DNA of 64,000 bases from Pseudomonas cichorii (GTDB lineage Bacteria > Pseudomonadota > Gammaproteobacteria > Pseudomonadales > Pseudomonadaceae): the NCBI RefSeq assembly GCF_015471405.1, contig NZ_BLVZ01000018.1, positions 62,001-126,000 of the forward strand, in the 5' to 3' direction. Under the pieces are notes generated by a model. The model ran no database searches. It had not been told where the DNA came from and was given only the letters and a program-made list of their open reading frames with translations. Shown piece by piece: positions 32,938 to 41,647 of the stretch. Position 1 is the first letter of the stretch. Each line of letters opens with the position of its first letter. A program made the position numbers and the translations under genes.

Positions 32938-33903
32938 TCAAGGATTCTGCGTCACCGCATCAGCCGCAGGCAGTACGAAACCTGTGGCGAAGGTTGGTTT
33001 GACGTCCAGTGGCTTGGCGATCAGGCCATGGGCCTGGTAGAAGTCGGCCGTTTCCTGTTGCTCGGTGATGGTCTTGGCATCCACGGCCTGCCAGCGCAGT
33101 TTCCGGCGCTCGAATTGCAGGCGTGCAGCCTCCTGAGGGAAGCCGATGATCTGCGCCAGGGTTTTTGAATAGCTGTCGAGGTTCTGGTAAGCCCAGATCT
33201 GCGCATTGGCCAGCCGTACCAGATAATCCTGCAACGCTTCGCGACGGGCCGGGTCAGCCAGTGCCTTGTCGGTGGCGGCCAGGAAACTGTTGCCGCTGGA
33301 CAGCCCGCGACCATTGACCAGCACCCTGCCCTGACCGCTGAGTTCAGCCAGCGCGGTGTAGGGTTCCCATGTAGCCCAGGCATCCACCGAACCATTGGCC
33401 AGTGCGACCTTGGCGTCCACCGGCCCGAGGAAACGGAACTCCACGTCCTTCTCGCTCAAACCGGCAGTAGCCAAGGCCTTGAGCGCGATATGGTGACCAA
33501 TCGAGCCGCGCCCGGTGGCAATACGCTTGCCTTTCAGGTCCGCCGCCGTTTGCAGTGATGACTTGGGCTCGACCAGCACCGCCGTGCCGTAAGCGTCGGA
33601 CTTGTCCACGGCAATGGCCTTGACCTGCGCCCCGGACGCCAGCGCGAACAGCAATGGCGCATCACCGATGATGCCCGCGTCAACGGCCCCGGCATTCAAG
33701 GCTTCGGCCAGCGGTGCAGCGGCCGGAAACTCCGCCCAGCGAATGTCGTAAGGCAGATCACGCAGAGCATCAGCGGCTTCAAGCTGGGCGCGCATATTGC
33801 CCTTCTGATCACCGATTCGCAGTTCGATACGTTGTTCGGCGAGGGTCGGGCCTGCCAGCAGCAGGGCGGCGCCAAGCGCCAGGATTCTTGCAAAAGGGGG
33901 CAT
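32938..33903 (-). CDS. SsuA/TauA-like sulfonate-type periplasmic binding protein
   Basis: A 321-residue binding protein with a Sec signal (MPPFARILALGAALLLAGPTLA). The body matches the aliphatic sulfonate/nitrate/taurine SBP group: LRIGDQKGNM, FPAAAPLAEALNAGAVDAGIIGDAPLLFALASG, KGKRIATGRGSIGHHIALKAL and VDAWATWEPYTALAE. I start at 33903 because GGAG is too close to the ATG at 33912. No permease or ATPase gene is adjacent. It is divergent from the dehydrogenase at 34159, with motif copy B between them. Confidence 0.85.
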   Translation of the reverse strand: MPPFARILALGAALLLAGPTLAEQRIELRIGDQKGNMRAQLEAADALRDLPYDIRWAEFPAAAPLAEALNAGAVDAGIIGDAPLLFALASGAQVKAIAVDKSDAYGTAVLVEPKSSLQTAADLKGKRIATGRGSIGHHIALKALATAGLSEKDVEFRFLGPVDAKVALANGSVDAWATWEPYTALAELSGQGRVLVNGRGLSSGNSFLAATDKALADPARREALQDYLVRLANAQIWAYQNLDSYSKTLAQIIGFPQEAARLQFERRKLRWQAVDAKTITEQQETADFYQAHGLIAKPLDVKPTFATGFVLPAADAVTQNP

Positions 33904-34030
33904 CGCGGACATTCTCCGTGGCTGAGGTAGCCTGTGGTCAGGTTCTGGAGGATGACTGTACCGACAAGTTAATAATCAGTGAAATGCATTTTAGTCATAT
34001 CCTAATATGCGCAATATTTTAATTATCGCC

Positions 34031-34055
34031 ATTAGCTTATATCAAAAAAGAATTT
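34031..34055 (+). promoter_or_regulatory. 25-bp shared upstream motif, copy B
   Basis: ATTAGCTTA, TATCA, then AAAAAGAATTT; 24 of 25 positions match copy A. It ends 103 bp before the dehydrogenase start and 128 bp from the divergent SsuA-like gene, inside an AT-rich block (33960-34060). It could serve either promoter. Confidence 0.7.
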
Positions 34056-34158
34056 TACAGCGCAAACCACCAAGAATACGGTCATAAGCATCGCCCAACC
34101 TGGGCGGGATAACAGCGCCTGAAACGGGCGTTCCCGTGTTTCCTGTGATGAGTGCCTG

Positions 34159-35118
34159 ATGAACCAGTCTTCTGCTACCACTGTTAGCGTGATCGCCAGC
34201 CAACTGGATGCCCAGACCAACGAATTGATCCGTCGGCAACTGCCTGAGCACCGGGTTCTGGACCTGACGCCCGATCAGTTCAATGCCGAACGTGCAGACG
34301 TGGTGATCCTGCGCCCGGTCAACGTACGCGGCCGTCGGGTGGATGAACCACCGCGCGGCTGGCCCTGGTCGCTGCGCTGGGTGCAACTGGTGTCCTCGGG
34401 CATCGATTTCTATCCAGACTGGCTGTTCCAGGGGCCACCGGTCACCAGCGGCAAGGGCAGCAATGCCGAGCAGGTCGCCGAGTTCGCGCTGGCAGCCGTA
34501 TTTTCCGCAGCCAAACGCTTGCCGGACATATGGGTCAAGGATGACGACTGGAGCTTCAGCCAGTTACAACCGGTACGTGGCCGTACCTTGGGTATTCTGG
34601 GGTTAGGCAGCATCGGCCGCAGCCTGGCGACCAAGGCCACGGCGCTGGGTATGCGCGTGATCGCCCTTGGCCGACCAGAGCAGCCGCTGACCGAGTTGCC
34701 GCAGGTCGAAGTGGCTGAAAACCTCCATCACCTGTTTGCCGAATCCGACCATCTGGTGCTGGCTGCTCCCCTGACCTCGCAGACCCGCGGCCTGATCAAT
34801 CGTGAAGTACTGGCCAGCTCCAAGCCCGGTCTGCATTTGATCAATATTGCCCGTGGCGGGTTGCTTGATCAGCAGGCCCTGCTCGAAGCACTCGAAGCCG
34901 GCTGGATTGGCCGCGCCACACTGGATGTAACCGAACCCGAGCCACTGCCGGCAGGCCACCCGCTGTACAGCGATCCACGGGTATTTATCTCGCCACATAC
35001 CTGTGCGCTGTCCACCGACGGCATTCAAGGCTTCGTCAACGATTTCGTCGAGAACTTCAAGCGCTATCGTCAGGGCCTGCCCCTGAACAACCTGGTGGAT
35101 CACCAGCGCGGTTACTGA
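34159..35118 (+). CDS. D-2-hydroxyacid dehydrogenase
   Basis: A 319-residue NAD(P)-dependent dehydrogenase with GILGLGSIGRSLA, the catalytic Arg in INIARGGLLD, Glu in VTEPEPLP, and His in ISPHTCALS. It is distinct from the homologue at 18258 and closer to the GhrA-like short-spacing group. It is the first plus-strand gene of the accessory island and precedes a TonB receptor by 175 bp. Confidence 0.87.
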   Translation: MNQSSATTVSVIASQLDAQTNELIRRQLPEHRVLDLTPDQFNAERADVVILRPVNVRGRRVDEPPRGWPWSLRWVQLVSSGIDFYPDWLFQGPPVTSGKGSNAEQVAEFALAAVFSAAKRLPDIWVKDDDWSFSQLQPVRGRTLGILGLGSIGRSLATKATALGMRVIALGRPEQPLTELPQVEVAENLHHLFAESDHLVLAAPLTSQTRGLINREVLASSKPGLHLINIARGGLLDQQALLEALEAGWIGRATLDVTEPEPLPAGHPLYSDPRVFISPHTCALSTDGIQGFVNDFVENFKRYRQGLPLNNLVDHQRGY

Positions 35119-35293
35119 AGCTCGCGACAAACCAGACCACCCCATAAAAAAATACTGCCCATTTACAGACTGACCGACCCCGACCCGGCGGAGGCACAGG
35201 ATTCCTGCACCCTCCCCGGCTCTCGTGCGTTTCCGTGGACGGTTGCAGGTTGCACACACCAACCGAGCATGTTGACCGTCAGGAACTCCGTCC

Positions 35294-37441
35294 ATGGCCA
35301 AACCTACCTTGCGCTACAGCATTTCCCCGTTACTGCTGTCATTGCCTCTGAGTACCTTCGCCGCCAGCGACCCGCTGCCGGAAGAACGTCTGCCCAGCGT
35401 TACCGTCACCGCCGAACACCGTCAGGAAAACCTGCAGAAAACCCCACGGGCAATCAGCGCCTTCGATGAAAACACCCTGCGCGACCAGCAGATCAACAAT
35501 ATCCGCGACCTCTCCGGGCGGGTGCCGAACCTGACACTCAGCCGTCAGTCGATCTCCTACAGCGCACAGACCTATGGCATTCGCGGCATTGGCGAAACCG
35601 ATCCGATCCAGGAAGCCGCTGTCGCGGTGTACGCCGACGATCTGTACATCCCCCGGGCGATTTCCTCGATGCTCGACTTCAACGATGTCGAGCGCGTCGA
35701 AGTATTGCGCGGTCCGCAAGGCACGCTGTATGGCCGTAACAGTGCGGCTGGTGCGATTCGGGTGATCACCCATGATCCGACCCAGGAAACCCGTGGCTTC
35801 GTCGAACTGGGTGCCGGGACTTACAACGCGCAAAGCAGCCGCCTGTTGATCAGCGGGCCGTTGGTGGACAACACCCTGTTCGGCAGTTTTTCTGCGCTGC
35901 GCCTGAGTCGCGACGGCACGGTGCGCAACCGCACTCGCGATACCGATGTGAACAATGTCGATATCCAGTCCTATCGCGGCAAGCTGCGCCTGGCACCGCT
36001 GGATTCGCCTTGGGACACGCAACTGACCCTGGCAGGCACCTTCGACCGTGGTGACACCACCAGCTACACGCCATTCGACCCGGCCACCGGCCGCTTCGAC
36101 AAGTTCAAGACCTACAGCAGCCTCGATCCGAAGAACCGCCTCGATCAGGGCAGCGCCGTGCTGCGAGCCATCTACACCTTCGACGATCACCTGAACTTCA
36201 AGTCAGTCACCGGCTGGTCGGCCTTCGACCAACCCGTGGACTATGACAACTCCGGCGAAGCCAACAGCGGCAATGCCTCGCCGGTACAAAACAACCTGAT
36301 CCGCTACAAACAGCGCTACGCCACTCAGGAATTCCAGCTCAATGGCGACTACGAACGCTTCAACTACACCCTCGGCGTCTACCTGTACAAAGAGCGCTTC
36401 CGTGCCGAACGCGACAGCCTCACTTATTCGGTAGCGGCTGATCGGGTCAATGCCAGCGGCCAGTACAGCACCACCGACACAGAAAGTTACGCGCTCTACG
36501 GCCAGGGTAACTACAAGCTGACCTCGCGCCTGTCGCTGACCGCTGGTCTGCGCTACACCAGCGAACACAAGAACTTCGATTACAAGAACTACAGGATCAC
36601 CACCGCTCGGGAGATCACCGGGCTCAACTTCAGCGCAGAAACCAGCGACAGCTGGGCCTCCGTAAGCCCGAAAGTGGGTCTGGAATATGCCTGGAGCGAG
36701 AACCTGACCCAATACGGCTACGTGGCCAAGGGCTTCAAGGCCGGTGGCTTCGACAACCGGGCACCGACCCTCGCCGCCGCCCAGCAGGGCTTCGAGCCGG
36801 AAAACGTGATCACCTATGAAACCGGCTTCAAGGGCGATTACCTCGGTGGCCGTCTGCGCAGCAACGTCGCGGTGTTCTACAACGACTACCGCGACCTGCA
36901 GACCAATGCCTGGGACCCGGCCATCAGCGCCAACCTGCGAACCAACGTCGGCAGCGCACACAGTTACGGCGTCGAGCTGGAAAATACCGCACTGCTCAAC
37001 CGCGACCTGACCCTGACCGCCAACCTGGGTTACCTCAAGGCCCAGTACGACGACTTCAAGAACGCCGCAGGTGCGGGAGTGGATGCCGATGGCAACTGGA
37101 TGGTCTTCGCCCCGCGCTGGAACGCATCACTGGGCCTGAACTGGACCGTACCGGTGAATGTGCCCGGCGCTCTGGTGGCTGGCACCGACTGGCAGTTCCA
37201 GACCAAGTCCTACGCCAACGCCGTGAATGGCGATATCTACGAAGTCCCTCAGCAGAGCTTCTGGAACGCCAACACCAGCTACAGCAGCGGCGACGGTCAC
37301 TGGACCACCACCCTGGCAGTGAAGAACCTGCTCAACCGCGCCTACCCGCAAAGCATCGCCTATTCAGCGGCAAGCAGCACGGCGTACTACGCGGTCAACG
37401 ACCCACGCACCATCACTCTGAGCGTGCGCTACGACCTGTAA
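35294..37441 (+). CDS. TonB-dependent outer-membrane receptor 1
   Basis: A 715-residue receptor with a signal peptide, an N-terminal plug (LPSVTVTAEHRQENLQKTPRA is the TonB-box region, then VERVEVLRGPQGTLYGRNSAAGAI) and a 22-strand-type barrel ending at SVRYDL. There is no STN signalling domain, so no FecIR-type surface signalling. AGGA precedes the start. In pseudomonads such receptors import siderophores or, under sulfur starvation, sulfate esters (SftP in P. putida). Neighbours favour a non-siderophore ligand here. Confidence 0.9.
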   Translation: MAKPTLRYSISPLLLSLPLSTFAASDPLPEERLPSVTVTAEHRQENLQKTPRAISAFDENTLRDQQINNIRDLSGRVPNLTLSRQSISYSAQTYGIRGIGETDPIQEAAVAVYADDLYIPRAISSMLDFNDVERVEVLRGPQGTLYGRNSAAGAIRVITHDPTQETRGFVELGAGTYNAQSSRLLISGPLVDNTLFGSFSALRLSRDGTVRNRTRDTDVNNVDIQSYRGKLRLAPLDSPWDTQLTLAGTFDRGDTTSYTPFDPATGRFDKFKTYSSLDPKNRLDQGSAVLRAIYTFDDHLNFKSVTGWSAFDQPVDYDNSGEANSGNASPVQNNLIRYKQRYATQEFQLNGDYERFNYTLGVYLYKERFRAERDSLTYSVAADRVNASGQYSTTDTESYALYGQGNYKLTSRLSLTAGLRYTSEHKNFDYKNYRITTAREITGLNFSAETSDSWASVSPKVGLEYAWSENLTQYGYVAKGFKAGGFDNRAPTLAAAQQGFEPENVITYETGFKGDYLGGRLRSNVAVFYNDYRDLQTNAWDPAISANLRTNVGSAHSYGVELENTALLNRDLTLTANLGYLKAQYDDFKNAAGAGVDADGNWMVFAPRWNASLGLNWTVPVNVPGALVAGTDWQFQTKSYANAVNGDIYEVPQQSFWNANTSYSSGDGHWTTTLAVKNLLNRAYPQSIAYSAASSTAYYAVNDPRTITLSVRYDL

Positions 37442-37456
37442 CCGAGAACGTGATCA

Positions 37457-37487
37457 GCCTGCATCGACACCCAGAGGCGGTGCAGGC
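37457..37487. terminator. Weak hairpin after TonB receptor 1
   Basis: GCCTGCA pairs with TGCAGGC over a 17-base loop, extendable with one G-T pair. No T-run follows. It may end the receptor transcript. Confidence 0.35.
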
Positions 37488-37604
37488 AGTTCCTGAATTA
37501 CATATTCCAGAATCGAATCAATACATGAAAACAAATTATTTATCGTTCTATAAAAAAACCCTTAGTCTCAACCCATGCCCAGCTTCGCAAACAAGGATTC
37601 CTTC

Positions 37605-37769
37605 ATGAGCCACTCCGCACAGATCATCGACCTAGGCCTGTTTCGCAAACGCAAGCACGCACAGCAGTTGGGCCGTCTGATGTGGGCGATGTACGCTCAT
37701 CAGGCAGGAATCGTGACGCAACCGGGAAGCGATGGCCTCGCGTCACCGAAAACACCTCGTCAAGCGTAA
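37605..37769 (+). CDS. 54-residue basic small protein, unknown function
   Basis: An ATG at 37605 has AAGGA 7 bp upstream; the frame ends 4 bp before the next regulator start, so the two are very probably co-translated. The sequence begins MSHSAQIIDLGLFRKRKHAQ and is Arg/Lys/His-rich, with a short amphipathic stretch (GRLMWAMYAHQAG). No family is recognised. It could be a regulator partner or a leader peptide for the HTH-cupin gene. An ATG 30 bp upstream in frame lacks a ribosome site. Confidence 0.65.
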   Translation: MSHSAQIIDLGLFRKRKHAQQLGRLMWAMYAHQAGIVTQPGSDGLASPKTPRQA

Positions 37770-37773
37770 CGCC

Positions 37774-38418
37774 ATGACGACATCGGAGCGTTTCCTGGCA
37801 ACATCGATTGACACCCCACTTGACCTTGGACAAGAGGCGGCCACCAACGAAGACGACCTGATCGGCTCTCGCGTCGCACAGAACCTGCAACGCCTGCGCA
37901 GCAAACGCCAGTTATCGCTGGATGCCCTGGCAAGATTGAGCGGGGTGAGCCGGGCGATGCTGGCACAGATCGAGTCCGGGCGCAGCGTGCCGTCGATCAA
38001 GGTACTGTTCAAGATCGCCAAGGCTGTCAGGGTTTCGGTTGCAGCCTTTCTGGAAAACCGCGAATGCGAAGGTGTGACCGTGATGCCGGCACGCGACAGC
38101 AAGCGCCTGGTCAGTGCCAGCGGCGACTTTATCAGCCGGGCGCTCTACCCGTACGACACATCGCGTCATGTTGAATTCTATGAGTTGCGGATCAGCCCGC
38201 TGGGGGAAGAACATTCCGCCGAGCATGGGCCGGGCGTGCAGGAGAATCTGGTAGTCGCGCAGGGTGCGCTGGAGATCAGTGTGAACGAAGAGCGTTTCCT
38301 GCTCTCAACGGGGGATTCGATCATGTTCTATGCAGACCAGCCCCACCGCTACCGAAACCCGGTAGACAGCGAGGCGGTGGCTTATCTGGTGGTCACCCAC
38401 CCCGAGCGCCGCGACTGA
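37774..38418 (+). CDS. HTH-cupin transcriptional regulator (XRE family)
   Basis: A 214-residue regulator. Residues about 28-85 form an XRE-type HTH (RVAQNLQRLRSKRQLSLDALARLSGVSRAMLAQIESGRSVPSI); the C-terminal half is a cupin sensor domain (EHSAEHGPGVQENLVVAQGALEI, GDSIMFYADQPHRYRNP). Similar regulators (PuuR, SutR types) sense small metabolites; SutR controls sulfur-utilisation genes in E. coli, which is suggestive here. It begins 4 bp after the 54-residue protein. Confidence 0.87.
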   Translation: MTTSERFLATSIDTPLDLGQEAATNEDDLIGSRVAQNLQRLRSKRQLSLDALARLSGVSRAMLAQIESGRSVPSIKVLFKIAKAVRVSVAAFLENRECEGVTVMPARDSKRLVSASGDFISRALYPYDTSRHVEFYELRISPLGEEHSAEHGPGVQENLVVAQGALEISVNEERFLLSTGDSIMFYADQPHRYRNPVDSEAVAYLVVTHPERRD

Positions 38419-38441
38419 GGTTCGCGACGTCCCGCATCAGA

Positions 38442-38948
38442 TCAGCAGGTGCAGCACATCATCGGCATGCCGTTGCAGCTCATCATCATCGGCATGCTGC
38501 AATCGTTCATCATTTTCATCATCAGCATGCAGCAGTTGTTCATCATGTCCATGCTCATGCCAGCCATCGGCATCATCTTGCAGGTCATGCCGTCAGCCAT
38601 CATGGTGCATTCCATCATGCACTTCATCATTGGCATGCCCATACCCATCGGCATCGACATCCCCATCATCGGCATGTTCATGGACATCGCCATGGCCGCT
38701 TCGGACATGCACATCATCGACATGTTGGCGCACTGCATCATGACCGGCATGCCGCAGTTCATCATCATCTGCATCATTTCGGCGTTGTTCTTGAACATGG
38801 CCATGTCCATGCCAGCCGCCGGCTTCATGGTACACATCATGCCGTCTTCGACCATTTTGCAGGTCATGGTCGCCATCATCATCGGCATGCCCATCATTGG
38901 CATCATCGGCATGTTGGCGCTCATTGGCATCTGCATCGCGTTCATCAT
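38442..38948 (-). CDS. Methionine/cysteine-rich protein (42% Met, 9% Cys), unknown function
   Basis: A 168-residue protein with 71 methionines and 15 cysteines. ATG 38948 (an ATG-ATG pair) has AGAGGA about 8 bp upstream on the minus strand, so it is expressed from its own start; the longer open frame is not used. Two tandem repeats of about 52 residues are visible: one from TCKMVEDGMMC to NMSMMC, one from ECTMMADGMTC to GMPMMCC. There is no signal peptide or helix of normal hydrophobicity. Met-X-Met clusters bind Cu(I) or act as oxidant sinks; the sulfur-scavenging neighbours also allow a sulfur store. All roles are hypotheses. Confidence 0.8.
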   Translation of the reverse strand: MMNAMQMPMSANMPMMPMMGMPMMMATMTCKMVEDGMMCTMKPAAGMDMAMFKNNAEMMQMMMNCGMPVMMQCANMSMMCMSEAAMAMSMNMPMMGMSMPMGMGMPMMKCMMECTMMADGMTCKMMPMAGMSMDMMNNCCMLMMKMMNDCSMPMMMSCNGMPMMCCTC

Positions 38949-39345
38949 GGTGAAATCCTCTTCAATTTTGACGATAGGGTGTGGAGCTGATGGGGCCGAT
39001 TCTAGGCTCAAGCGTGAGCACGGCAAGATGCTGGCAAAACAGCACCGGCTGCTGCCAAGGCAAACGGTTTCATGCCAATTACCAGTGCATGAACTGTAGC
39101 AGCAGATAAATGGATGCCATTGCATCCATAGAGCACCACTTAACGACCGATACCACGCAATGGATATCGCTATTGGTTCCATGCTCATAACTCAAATGCA
39201 TATTTGTTCTAAACACGATGCAAATAAATGCTCAAGCTGCGCTTTCCAATAAAGCCGATACAACGTCAGTTGGCTCTTCACCCGGCATCCGATCACGGCT
39301 AACCTTGGCGACCGGTCAGGCCAGCATTCGAGCCTGCCGATCAAA
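38949..39345. other. 397-bp divergent spacer with a hairpin
   Basis: No credible gene is seen. It carries the upstream region of the Met-rich gene, a perfect ATGGATGC-catt-GCATCCAT palindrome at 39110-39129 that may be an operator, and the CAAAT...ATTTG element at 39193-39206 upstream of the IclR gene. Confidence 0.5.
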
Positions 39346-40155
39346 ATGCTCTCGGAAAACACTGCCACGATGGATATCTCTTCGACTCACCCCGCACTCA
39401 ATAGCAGCAAGGAAAACGCTGGCGGCGGGCGCGTTCAGGTCATTGACCGTTCGATTGTTCTGCTGCGCACCCTGGCTGGCCTCAAGAACGGTGCCAGCGC
39501 GCTGGACCTGGCGCGGCTGACCGGCATCGATCGCTCCACCATCCATCGTCTGCTCAAGACCCTGACCTACTGGAGCCTGATCGAATCCCAGGGCGCGACC
39601 TACCGGATCGGGCCTGAGAGCCTGATCTACTCGGCGGCCTATCTGAACCGCATGAACCTGCGCAAGATTGCCCTGCCCTACGCCATCGAACTGCAACGGG
39701 TGATTGGCGAACGCCAGGCAATCGTCTCGCTGTCGGTTCCAGTGGGTGATCAAGTGGTGTTGATCGAGAGGATGTGGACACCGACTACGCCACTCAACGT
39801 CATCGTCGATCTGGCAGATCAGTACCCCATTGATGGCAGCCCCAGCGGCCGCGCCGTGCTGTCTACTTACAGCGAAGAAGCAGCGCTGAACATTCTGGGC
39901 CAGGAACGCTACGCCAAAGTGCTGCCCGCACTGGAGAAGATCCGCAGCCAGCAGGACTTCGCCTTCGGTCATGGCGAGTTCAAGCCGGGCCTGTCGTCCG
40001 TGGCCTTTCCGATCCGCCTTGAGGCCGGCCTGGCTCTGGGCGCCGTGGTGGTGGCAGGCCTGGCAATGGAGGATGAAACCCATCCAGCCTCGTCACTGGC
40101 CAGCCATGTGCGCCGCGCCTGCGAGGGCATCGCGGCGCAACTCGGCAATCTTTAA
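39346..40155 (+). CDS. IclR-family transcriptional regulator of the CoA-ligase segment
   Basis: A 269-residue regulator: IclR winged HTH (VIDRSIVLLRTLAGLKNGAS, RLTGIDRSTIHRLLKTLTY) and an IclR effector domain (PIDGSPSGRAVLS). The start is uncertain; ATG 39370 (MDISSTHP) is an alternative, neither has a strong ribosome site. Its last 4 bp overlap the end of the convergent ligase gene. It is the likely controller of the divergent ADH/hydratase promoters at 42670/42818. Confidence 0.82.
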   Translation: MLSENTATMDISSTHPALNSSKENAGGGRVQVIDRSIVLLRTLAGLKNGASALDLARLTGIDRSTIHRLLKTLTYWSLIESQGATYRIGPESLIYSAAYLNRMNLRKIALPYAIELQRVIGERQAIVSLSVPVGDQVVLIERMWTPTTPLNVIVDLADQYPIDGSPSGRAVLSTYSEEAALNILGQERYAKVLPALEKIRSQQDFAFGHGEFKPGLSSVAFPIRLEAGLALGAVVVAGLAMEDETHPASSLASHVRRACEGIAAQLGNL

Positions 40156-41645
40156 GCCGGCAACTGTGGCCCAAGCGCCTCAAGCAGACGGTTTTTCTGC
40201 ACCTTGCCGTAATGCGAACGCGGCAATTCGTCGATGAAGTAGATCTGTCGCGGGACCTTGTGCCGCGACAGGCTGGCGCGACAATGCTCGGCCAGTTGTT
40301 GCAACGACGGCGGGCTTGCCGGGTCAACCACCACTGCCGCACACACCTGCTCACCCCACTCGATATCCGCCAGACCGAACACATGGGCCTCCTTGACGCC
40401 CGGACAGCTCAGCAGGCTCTGCTCGACTTCGCCAGGTTGTACCGACTTGCCGCCACTGCGAATGATGTCCTTGCAGCGCCCGAGCACGACCAGTTGCCCA
40501 TCGTCACGAATCCGTCCCAGGTCGCCACTGCGCAGCCAGCCGTTATCCAGCGCTTCGGCACTCTTGGCCTCCTGCTGCCAGTAGCCGCTCATCAATTGCG
40601 GCCCGCCCAGCAGAATCTCGCCCATGCCATTGGCGTCCGGCTGGTTAATGCGGATGGCCGCAGAAAACAATGGCCGCCCTACCACGCCTTCGGCACTTTC
40701 TCCGGCACGGCGTAACGCTGCCATTTGCGCGGCAGCGAGATAACAACTCCAGGGAGCCTCGGTCATGCCGTAAAGCACACTGATTCGCCCACTGAACAAC
40801 TTGAAAGAGCCTTCCAGCACTTCACCGTTCAAGGCTGCTGCGCCGATATCCAGGCTCTTGAAGGCGGGCAATTTTGCGGGCTCGCTGCCATTTTCACGCA
40901 GCAACCGCAACAGCTGAGTCGGCACCAGAGAGCTGAAGGCAACCTGATGTTCACTCAACTGCGACAGGAAATTCCTGCTGTCGAAACGCCCACCCAGCAC
41001 CACCTGCCCGCCGCTCAGCAGATGCGCCAGCACCGCTACCGCCGCAATCGGCCACAACGGACGGACATTGAGCAATACATCGCCCAGAATCGCACCACGG
41101 CCCATCACGATGTTCTGCAACACGGCACAGAGGCTGGCATGCCGGTGCATGACCGCCTTGGGCACACCTGTGGTGCCGCCGGTGTAGTTCAGTGAAGCCA
41201 GGGCCTGGGCCGGTTGTGCGGCGCGCGGCCCGATCTCGGCAGGCGCTGTTTCGATAACCGAATCCAGCGAGCGGCAGGCAATGCCCGCCTGCGTCAGACC
41301 CTCGGCAACCGCCGCGTACTGCCCGGAAAACAACAGCAAGGCAGCACCTGCATCACGCAACTGGGCCAGCAGTTCATCAGGCGACAGTGCCGGATCAAGG
41401 GGTACGCGGACACGTCCATTGGCCATGCAGCCATAGTCGGCGATCAGATAATCGATACTGGCATCGGCCAGCAACGCCACCCGCGAACCGGGTGCGATAT
41501 CGAGCCGGTCCAGCACCTGGCCGAATGCGGTAAGAGCACGGTCGAGTTCAAGAAAACTCAGGCTGCGAGCACTGGCCGGCTCGCTCAACGCTGGCAGATC
41601 AGGCCATTTAGAAGCGGCCTGCCCCAGCAAGGTACTGATATCCAT
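40152..41645 (-). CDS. Acyl-CoA synthetase-like AMP-forming ligase
   Basis: A 497-residue member of the adenylate-forming family. It has the P-loop LNYTGGTTGVPKAVMH, the motif LYGMTEAP, the hinge LRSGDLGRIRDDG and the C-terminal catalytic Lys in HYGKVQKNRL. It would activate a carboxylic acid to its CoA thioester. ATG 41645 lies 2 bp after the alcohol dehydrogenase stop, so the pair is co-translated. With the enoyl-CoA hydratase it outlines a CoA-dependent side-chain degradation. Confidence 0.85.
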   Translation of the reverse strand: MDISTLLGQAASKWPDLPALSEPASARSLSFLELDRALTAFGQVLDRLDIAPGSRVALLADASIDYLIADYGCMANGRVRVPLDPALSPDELLAQLRDAGAALLLFSGQYAAVAEGLTQAGIACRSLDSVIETAPAEIGPRAAQPAQALASLNYTGGTTGVPKAVMHRHASLCAVLQNIVMGRGAILGDVLLNVRPLWPIAAVAVLAHLLSGGQVVLGGRFDSRNFLSQLSEHQVAFSSLVPTQLLRLLRENGSEPAKLPAFKSLDIGAAALNGEVLEGSFKLFSGRISVLYGMTEAPWSCYLAAAQMAALRRAGESAEGVVGRPLFSAAIRINQPDANGMGEILLGGPQLMSGYWQQEAKSAEALDNGWLRSGDLGRIRDDGQLVVLGRCKDIIRSGGKSVQPGEVEQSLLSCPGVKEAHVFGLADIEWGEQVCAAVVVDPASPPSLQQLAEHCRASLSRHKVPRQIYFIDELPRSHYGKVQKNRLLEALGPQLPA

Positions 41646-41647
41646 AT

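Noticed and set aside
38449..39099. A 216-codon plus-strand open frame rich in Ile and Met, antisense to the Met-rich gene
   Set aside because: It is the complement of the ATG-rich coding strand (ATG read backwards gives CAT/ATC/TCA codons). It has no ribosome site, while the minus frame has a good start site and internal repeats.
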